From contig NZ_NKCN01000012.1 of assembly GCF_002245535.1 (NCBI RefSeq), positions 97,898-161,897 of the forward strand: a DNA stretch of 64,000 nt, written 5' to 3'. The translations under genes were made by a program, and so were the position numbers. Below, one piece after another: positions 55,117 through 64,000 of the stretch (position 1 is its first letter; every line of letters starts with the position of its first letter). A model generated the notes under the pieces. It had not been told where the DNA came from and searched no databases. It saw nothing but the letters and a program-made list of their open reading frames with translations. This DNA is from Mycobacterium lehmannii. Its GTDB lineage: Bacteria > Actinomycetota > Actinomycetes > Mycobacteriales > Mycobacteriaceae.

Positions 55117-55572
55117 ATGATTCGGCGGGCAGTGACGGCTTTGGGTCTCTCGATTCTCGGTGCGGTGGTCCTGGCGCCGCCGGCGGCGGCCGATACGGGA
55201 CAGCTGGTGCTTCTCCAGTCGGGCACGATCCGCTGCCTGGTGAGTGCTGACGACGTGAAGCGCGGCGGTGGACCGATAGTGGTATGTCAGCGTGTCGACG
55301 GCCAACCATGGGGTCAGGCTCCGTGGGAGACATCGAAATTCAACAACCGGCTCAACCTCGCCGTTGTGCGTGGCACCGGTCAAATGTACTGGGAGCGGGG
55401 CGTCGTCCCCGCAGCGAACGAAACCCCCGGCGGAGACATCGTCGTGGACGCCGGGCAGACATATCACGTCGACGGCTGGACCATTCAAGACGAGAATCTG
55501 CGGACCCGCATCACTTATGACGCCACCGGTCACGGACTTTTCGTCAACGCCGGAGACGTTCGCCAATTCTGA
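55117..55572 (+). CDS. secreted hypothetical protein
   Basis: The 151-residue protein has a signal peptide (MIRRAVTALGLSILGAVVLA, cleavage near AAA) and a mature beta-rich domain with RCLVSADDVKRGGGPIVVCQ, two Cys likely bonded, and YHVDGWTIQDENLRTRITYD at the end. Such proteins are frequent in mycobacteria and may be surface or periplasmic. ATG 55117 follows GGAGACGGG. It is convergent with adhC. Confidence 0.75.
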   Translation: MIRRAVTALGLSILGAVVLAPPAAADTGQLVLLQSGTIRCLVSADDVKRGGGPIVVCQRVDGQPWGQAPWETSKFNNRLNLAVVRGTGQMYWERGVVPAANETPGGDIVVDAGQTYHVDGWTIQDENLRTRITYDATGHGLFVNAGDVRQF

Positions 55573-55600
55573 TCGGCCCTACGGCGTCTGGCAACCGGTC

Positions 55601-56647
55601 CTATGAGCGCAGTGACTGCGTATCGATCACGAAGCGGTAGCGCACATCGCTGGCCACCACCCGCTCATAGGCCTCGTTGATGTAATCGGGTGTGATGACC
55701 TCGATCTCGGGTCGCACGCCGTGCTCGGCGCAGAAGTCGAGCATCTCCTGCGTTTCGGCGATGCTGCCGATCAGTGAGCCGGCGAGGCGGCGCCGTCCGG
55801 AGATCAGCGCGCCGGCGGGTACCGACATGGGCTGCTCCGGCATACCCAGCTCGACCATCGTGCCGTCGAGTGCGAGCAGTCCGAGATAGCGGCCCAAGTT
55901 GAGGTTGGCCGACACCGTGTTCAGGATCAGGTCGAACGATCCGCGCAGCGTGGAGAACGTCTCCGGGTCAGAGGTTGCGTAGTACTCGTCGGCACCAAGG
56001 CGCAGCCCGTCCTCCATCTTCTTCAGCGACTGGCTCAGCACCGTCACATGTGCGCCCATCGCGTGCGCGAGCTTGACGCCCATGTGGCCCAGCCCGCCCA
56101 GACCGATGACCGCCACGCGGGTTCCTGGACCCGCATTCCAGTGGCGCAGAGGCGAATACAACGTGATCCCTGCGCACAGCAGCGGCGCCGCCGCGTCGAG
56201 CGGGAGGCTGTCGGGGATGCGCAGCACATAGTTCTCGTCCACCACGATCGCGCCGCTGTAGCCGCCCTGTGTCGGCTCACCGTCACGACCGATCGCGTTG
56301 TAGGTGCCGACCATGCCCTTGGCGCAGTACTGTTCCTCGCCCGCGCGACACTGCGCGCATTCGCGGCAGGAATCGACGAAGCAACCGACGCCGACGCGGT
56401 CGCCGACCCTGAATCCCGTGACCTCCGAACCGACCTCGGTGACGATACCGGCGATCTCGTGCCCGGGAACCACGGGATAGTTCGCGCGGCCCCACTCGTC
56501 GCGGACGGTGTGAATGTCGGAATGACAGATGCCCGCGAAGTGGATGTCGAACGCCACGTCGTGCGGTCCGACCTCGCGTCGGGTGATGGTGGTCTTGACC
56601 AGTGGTTCGGACGCCGACGGTGCGGCATATGCGGCAACGGTGCTCAT
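55601..56647 (-). CDS. adhC: NAD(P)-dependent zinc alcohol dehydrogenase AdhC
   Basis: The 348-residue medium-chain dehydrogenase has catalytic zinc ligands in [10 protein letters not shown] and GHEIAG, a structural zinc-type Cys cluster ([21 protein letters not shown]), and the cofactor loop [17 protein letters not shown]. It belongs to the cinnamyl-type aldehyde reductase group and reduces aldehydes with NADPH in M. tuberculosis (Rv3045). ATG 56647 is preceded by AAGAAGG; a longer upstream frame is not used. The gene is on the opposite strand to ctaD, in the same order as Rv3045-fecB-ctaD. Confidence 0.93.
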   Translation of the reverse strand: MSTVAAYAAPSASEPLVKTTITRREVGPHDVAFDIHFAGICHSDIHTVRDEWGRANYPVVPGHEIAGIVTEVGSEVTGFRVGDRVGVGCFVDSCRECAQCRAGEEQYCAKGMVGTYNAIGRDGEPTQGGYSGAIVVDENYVLRIPDSLPLDAAAPLLCAGITLYSPLRHWNAGPGTRVAVIGLGGLGHMGVKLAHAMGAHVTVLSQSLKKMEDGLRLGADEYYATSDPETFSTLRGSFDLILNTVSANLNLGRYLGLLALDGTMVELGMPEQPMSVPAGALISGRRRLAGSLIGSIAETQEMLDFCAEHGVRPEIEVITPDYINEAYERVVASDVRYRFVIDTQSLRS

Positions 56648-56780
56648 TACGACCTTCTTCTTTTCGTTCCGATCGACTATCGACAAAGCCGTCGCTGACA
56701 CTGCGACCGGCCTGCAACGACCAACAGGGCCGCTTACCCCGATGATTCCTGCCGAAGCTGTGAATTTTCTCCCAGGCCCG

Positions 56781-57056
56781 CTAGAGACCGGTGGCCCGGA
56801 ACGCCCCGTTGAACGACAGCCGTTCGTATCGCGCGACGCCGGCGGCCGTATAGGGATCACGGTCGACGACGTCCTGCGCCTGCTTGGCATCCATGTCGCC
56901 GGTGATGAGAACTGCGCCCGACTCGTCCTCCAGGCGGCCCGCCAACACGATCCGGCCGGCGCTGACCTCGTTCTTGAGCCATTCGAGGTGGGCGGGCCGG
57001 GTCTCGTTGACGACCTCGGGCGGTTGCAGATAGGTCGATTTCAGGACGTGGAACAC
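56781..57056 (-). CDS. YciI-family protein
   Basis: The 91-residue protein has the YciI fold: [26 protein letters not shown] with the central His, [10 protein letters not shown], and the DPY motif in [16 protein letters not shown]. YciI-like proteins are small dimers with a His-Asp pair and an unclear catalytic role. The start is GTG 57056, 10 bp after the fecB stop, so it is in the fecB operon. Confidence 0.82.
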   Translation of the reverse strand: MFHVLKSTYLQPPEVVNETRPAHLEWLKNEVSAGRIVLAGRLEDESGAVLITGDMDAKQAQDVVDRDPYTAAGVARYERLSFNGAFRATGL

Positions 57057-57066
57057 GCCGACAACG

Positions 57067-61339
<4,273 letters not shown>

Positions 61340-61360
61340 ACAGGGCCTTTCGTGGGGCGC

Positions 61361-61440
61361 GAGCGACCACATTTGTACGCGAGAATGCGGCGTGTCGCGG
61401 GACAAACACGGTCGCTCACGGACTGCGCGTGGGCCCACGC
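61361..61440. repeat. dispersed extragenic repeat, copy 2
   Basis: GAGCGACC (61361-61368) and GGTCGCTC (61410-61417) are inverted arms around GCGTGTCGCGGGACAAACAC; a further perfect palindrome GCGTGGGCCCACGC ends the region. The same modules occur at 5003-5089 in a different order. It separates serB2 from the convergent MocR-type gene and may also terminate transcription. Confidence 0.55.
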
Positions 61441-61449
61441 GGAGCGTCG

Positions 61450-62895
61450 CTAGACGACGACGGTCGTCGGCTCCGGCGCCGACAATCCGGTGACGCTGCG
61501 CCACGCCCGCGCCAGCAGTTCCACCGCCTCACCCAACTGCTCCTCGGGTAGCGCGTACGGCACGCGGACGAACCGCTCGAGGGTGCCGTCCACCCCGAAC
61601 CGCGGGCCCGCGGGCAGGTCGAGGCCCAGCCGGGAGGCCGCCGCCGACAACGCGGTACTCATCGGGGCAGGCAGCCGCACCCACAACGACATACCGCCGG
61701 CGCCCGGGCCGGGCTCCCAGTCGGGCAGGTGCTGACTCAGCAGCGACTGCAAATATGCGCGACGGCTGCGCAAGATCTCGCGCCGCTCCGGCAGCAACTC
61801 CTCGTGCCGGGCGAGAAGCCTTGCCGCAGCGTACTGCTCGAGCACGGCCGTGCCCATGTCGATCGACGGTCGCAGCGCGGCGATGGTGGCGATGGTGGCG
61901 CGCTCCGCACGGATCCAGCCGACCCGCAGCCCACCCCAGAACGACTTCGACATCGAGCCGACCGTCAGCACCAGATCGCGCCGCGACGTCATCTCACCCG
62001 CAGCCGGGCCGGGCGCGGGCTCGTCGAGCCACATGTCGAGGATGGTCTCGTCGATGACGGTGCGGGTAGGGGTCTCGGCGATGAGGCGCGCCAGCCGTTT
62101 TCGTTCCGCGGCGGGCATCGTCATACCCGTCGGGTTCTGGTTGTCGGGGATCAGATACGCCAGCGTCGGCGACATCTGGTGCAGCGCGTTCTGAAGCGCG
62201 TCGAAATCCCAGCCGGTTTCGGTCATCGCGACCGGGACGGGGCGGGCGCCTGCGGTTGCGATCGAGGACAGCGCGCCGTGGTACGTCGGTTGTTCGACGA
62301 GTACGCGGTCACCGGGCTGAACATATGTCGTCAGGATCAGGCCGATGGCGTGTAGCGCCCCGGTGGTCACCATGATCTCGTCCGGCTCAGTGGGAAGCCC
62401 ACGCTCGCAGTACCTTTCGGCGATCGCCTGTCGCAGCGCGGGAACGCCGACGAGTTCGTGTCCCGGCGCGTGCAGATAGGGCGTGACGTCGCGGGTCGCC
62501 TCTGTGAAGGCCTCCATCACCGCGGCGGCCGGAGCTGACAACGCTGCCGCGGCTAGGCTCACCGACGGCGCGGCGGGCTCGACGCGCGCTGCAGGTGCGA
62601 CGGGTAACGCGGTGGTGCTGCGGGCGCCGCGGCGCGCGACGAGATATCCGTCCTCCTGCAGCTGGGTGTAAGCGGCGGTGACCGTGGTGCGTGACACCCG
62701 CAGCGTGTCGGCGAGTGCGCGCTCGCTGGGCACGCGTGCGCCGACGGGGACGCGTCCGTCGATGATCAGCAGACGAAGGGCGTCGGCAAGACCCCGGTAA
62801 GCGGGTCCGCTCCGACTGGACGTCCGCCAGTTACCCAATTCGCGGGCCAGAAGATCCACATTGAGCGTTCGGGCGGGCATTTCAGGTGTCATCAC
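61450..62895 (-). CDS. MocR-type regulator (GntR HTH + aminotransferase domain)
   Basis: The 481-residue protein has a GntR winged helix (residues 28-95: GLADALRLLIIDGRVPVGAR, RVSRTTVTAAYTQLQEDGYL) and a class I aminotransferase-like domain whose PLP lysine is in VGSMSKSFWGGLRVGW; DNQNPTGMTMP and DETILDMWLDE hold other PLP residues. MocR regulators bind PLP or amino acids. It is divergent from a YczE-like membrane gene, a pairing also known in Bacillus (ycxD-yczE). Start GTG 62895 or ATG 62892. Confidence 0.92.
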   Translation of the reverse strand: MMTPEMPARTLNVDLLARELGNWRTSSRSGPAYRGLADALRLLIIDGRVPVGARVPSERALADTLRVSRTTVTAAYTQLQEDGYLVARRGARSTTALPVAPAARVEPAAPSVSLAAAALSAPAAAVMEAFTEATRDVTPYLHAPGHELVGVPALRQAIAERYCERGLPTEPDEIMVTTGALHAIGLILTTYVQPGDRVLVEQPTYHGALSSIATAGARPVPVAMTETGWDFDALQNALHQMSPTLAYLIPDNQNPTGMTMPAAERKRLARLIAETPTRTVIDETILDMWLDEPAPGPAAGEMTSRRDLVLTVGSMSKSFWGGLRVGWIRAERATIATIAALRPSIDMGTAVLEQYAAARLLARHEELLPERREILRSRRAYLQSLLSQHLPDWEPGPGAGGMSLWVRLPAPMSTALSAAASRLGLDLPAGPRFGVDGTLERFVRVPYALPEEQLGEAVELLARAWRSVTGLSAPEPTTVVV

Positions 62896-62908
62896 AGGCC
62901 AGTATTGA

Positions 62909-62939
62909 CCGACTGGCTATTGAAAGGCAAGCCAGTTGG
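62909..62939. promoter_or_regulatory. inverted repeat between the MocR and YczE-side genes
   Basis: CCGACTGGCT (62909-62918) and AGCCAGTTGG (62930-62939) form 10-bp arms with one mismatch and an 11-bp spacer, in the 61 bp between the divergent genes. It is the probable MocR operator. Confidence 0.6.
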
Positions 62940-62956
62940 AACCGACGATGGAGGTT

Positions 62957-63112
62957 ATGAGCTTAAACTGGATACCTCGCTTGAGTCGCCGCCTCGCCGC
63001 GACCCTGGCGTGGCAGCAGCCCGTCGCGCGCGCTGACTATGACGACCGCGACGTCGAACGCATGGCCCGCGAACTCGAACTCATCAAGGCGCGCTTCCCC
63101 CACCATGCGTAG
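62957..63112 (+). CDS. small basic hypothetical protein
   Basis: A 51-codon frame (MSLNWIPRLSRRLAATLAWQ, then VARADYDDRDVERMAREL, ending RFPHHA) starts with ATG 62957 after GGAGG at short spacing. It overlaps the YczE-like gene by 8 bp, suggesting translation of the two is coupled. The sequence has an amphipathic N-terminus and a charged helix; it is too short for the family to be identified. Confidence 0.55.
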   Translation: MSLNWIPRLSRRLAATLAWQQPVARADYDDRDVERMARELELIKARFPHHA

Positions 63113-63860
63113 AGGGGTCGTTCGCGGCCTGGTCCTTCTCGTCGGCTTGACCGGCTACGGCTTCTCGATGGCGGTCATGGTGCGCGCCGGGCTAGGACTG
63201 GACCCCTGGGACGTCTTCCATCAGGGGCTGGCCCGGCACACCGGGATGACGATCGGCGTGGCTTCGGCGGTCGTGGGCGTGGTCGTGCTGCTGGCGTGGA
63301 TTCCGCTGCGTAACCGGCCCGGTGTGGGCACCGTGGCGAACGTCGTCGTCATCGCGATCACGGTCGACGCCGCGCTGTGGCTGCTGCCGACGCCCACGTC
63401 ACTGCCGGTGCGGATCGCGATGATGGTGGGCGCGTTGGTGCTCAACGCGGTCAGCACCGTCCTCTACGTCGGCGCCGGCCTCGGACCGGGGCCGCGCGAC
63501 GGGCTGATGACCGGCCTGGTCGAGCGCACCGGGTTGTCGGTGCGCTTTGTCCGCACCTCGATCGAGGCGACGGTGTTGGCGGTCGGCTGGCTACTCGGCG
63601 GAACGGTCGGCGTCGGGACCGTCCTCTACGCATTCGGGATCGGCCCGCTGGTGCAGTTCTTCTTGAGGGTCACGCCGGAGAGGGTGGTGGCGGCGAGCGG
63701 GTGGGCTTCCGTCGCCGAGGCTCGCCGCAGGCGCGCGACAACTTCTGTCGCCGAGGCTCGCCGCAGGCGCGCGACAACTTCTGTCGCCGAGGCTCGCCGC
63801 AGGCGCGCGACAACTTCTGTCGCCGAGGCTCGCCGCAGGCGCGTGAGCATTTGTGCGTGA
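63105..63860 (+). CDS. YczE/YitT-like membrane protein with a repeat tail
   Basis: The 251-residue protein has five to six membrane helices and the family's GYGFSMAVMVRAGLGLDPWD near the N-terminus, echoed in YVGAGLGPGPRDGLMTGL. The second part ends in four 12-residue repeats (SVAEARRRRATT), Arg-rich and probably not folded, from a 36-bp DNA repeat. YczE-like proteins next to MocR genes may export or import the ligand sensed by the regulator. ATG 63105 is chosen at the overlap with the small upstream frame. Confidence 0.8.
   Translation: MRRGVVRGLVLLVGLTGYGFSMAVMVRAGLGLDPWDVFHQGLARHTGMTIGVASAVVGVVVLLAWIPLRNRPGVGTVANVVVIAITVDAALWLLPTPTSLPVRIAMMVGALVLNAVSTVLYVGAGLGPGPRDGLMTGLVERTGLSVRFVRTSIEATVLAVGWLLGGTVGVGTVLYAFGIGPLVQFFLRVTPERVVAASGWASVAEARRRRATTSVAEARRRRATTSVAEARRRRATTSVAEARRRRVSICA
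63708..63843 (+). repeat. 36-bp tandem repeat in the YczE-like gene
   Basis: Almost four copies of a 36-bp unit (starts at 63708, 63744, 63780 and 63816; the last copy is 28 bp) keep the reading frame and encode SVAEARRRRATT. Units are nearly identical at the DNA level, so the array is recent and may vary in copy number. Confidence 0.9.
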
Positions 63861-63937
63861 AAACGATCGCTGGGTGGCTGTTGCGAAATGCCGATGGATG
63901 TCCTTTGTGTTGGCCGGTGAGCACGAAACGATGAGGT

Positions 63938-64000
63938 ATGGCTCGTTCGTATCGTCCGGTGGTGCGCGATCAGGAGTTTTTGCTGCCACCGAATATGGCT
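63938..64000 (+). CDS. transposase, N-terminal end (partial)
   Basis: ATG 63938 opens 21 codons to the window edge: MARSYRPVVRDQEFLLPPNM. The RDQEFLLPP N-terminus resembles transposases of the IS1182 type in actinobacteria. The rest, and the insertion sequence ends, lie outside the window. Confidence 0.65.
   Translation, partial: MARSYRPVVRDQEFLLPPNMA

Noticed and set aside
63708..63843. Possible CRISPR array
   Set aside because: The 36-bp units follow each other directly with no spacers and encode protein; no cas genes.

Overview
The window reads as chromosome of a high-GC mycobacterium, probably a fast-growing Mycolicibacterium-type species. The backbone genes follow, in inverted orientation, the Mycobacterium tuberculosis order from cstA (Rv3063) to serB2 (Rv3042c): cstA, ligB, cyp136, TetR, SDR, dinP, TetR, FMN reductase, nrdH, nrdI, nrdE, TetR, flavin monooxygenase, nrdF2, adhC, fecB, ctaD, serB2. 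No rRNA, tRNA or CRISPR array was found.

Layout. 1-11.9 kb: end of a P450, a carboxymuconolactone-decarboxylase-like protein, the ligB-cstA-ybdD group, a membrane molybdopterin oxidoreductase, an SDR, a phosphotransferase, a TauE/SafE exporter, a stand-alone LeuA-regulatory-domain protein behind a structured leader with a possible leaderless leader peptide, and cyp136. 12-17.1 kb: TetR, SDR, a TetR-dinP-AAA ATPase operon and an FMN reductase. 17.3-20.5 kb: the class Ib ribonucleotide reductase operon nrdHIE with an NrdR box; nrdF2 (33.8-34.7 kb) has its own pair of NrdR boxes.

20.5-31.0 kb is extra relative to M. tuberculosis. It holds a candidate two-gene signalling or immunity module: a TIR-membrane-WD40 protein, with a 25-residue translationally coupled microprotein, and a 4-TM/Rossmann/RyR/PGDYG protein. 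Next to it is a compact six-gene operon (secreted protein, ABC ATPase, permease, methyltransferase, SufR-like regulator, cupin) behind an IdeR-type iron box.

34.7-55.0 kb is a variable region. The last 24 bp of the nrdF2 coding region recur exactly at 50490-50513, and 20 bp of it recur at 54985-55004, as expected for one or two elements integrated into the 3' end of nrdF2. The first island (about 15.8 kb) looks lower in GC than the backbone. It carries a broken HNH endonuclease, small secreted proteins, a receptor Ser/Thr kinase, a divergent PIN RNase and GHKL-ATPase/nuclease pair, a truncated second kinase, a tandem excisionase-like HTH protein, a frameshifted serine recombinase and several orphan membrane or secreted proteins. 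The second segment (about 4.5 kb) has a GAF protein, a large LuxR-type ATPase regulator and a small ferredoxin-like-fold candidate.

55-64 kb returns to backbone (adhC, YciI, fecB, ctaD, serB2). It ends with a MocR-type regulator divergent from a YczE-like membrane gene that has a 36-bp tandem repeat in its tail, and the first 21 codons of a transposase. All functions are inferred by reading motifs; no database search was run.
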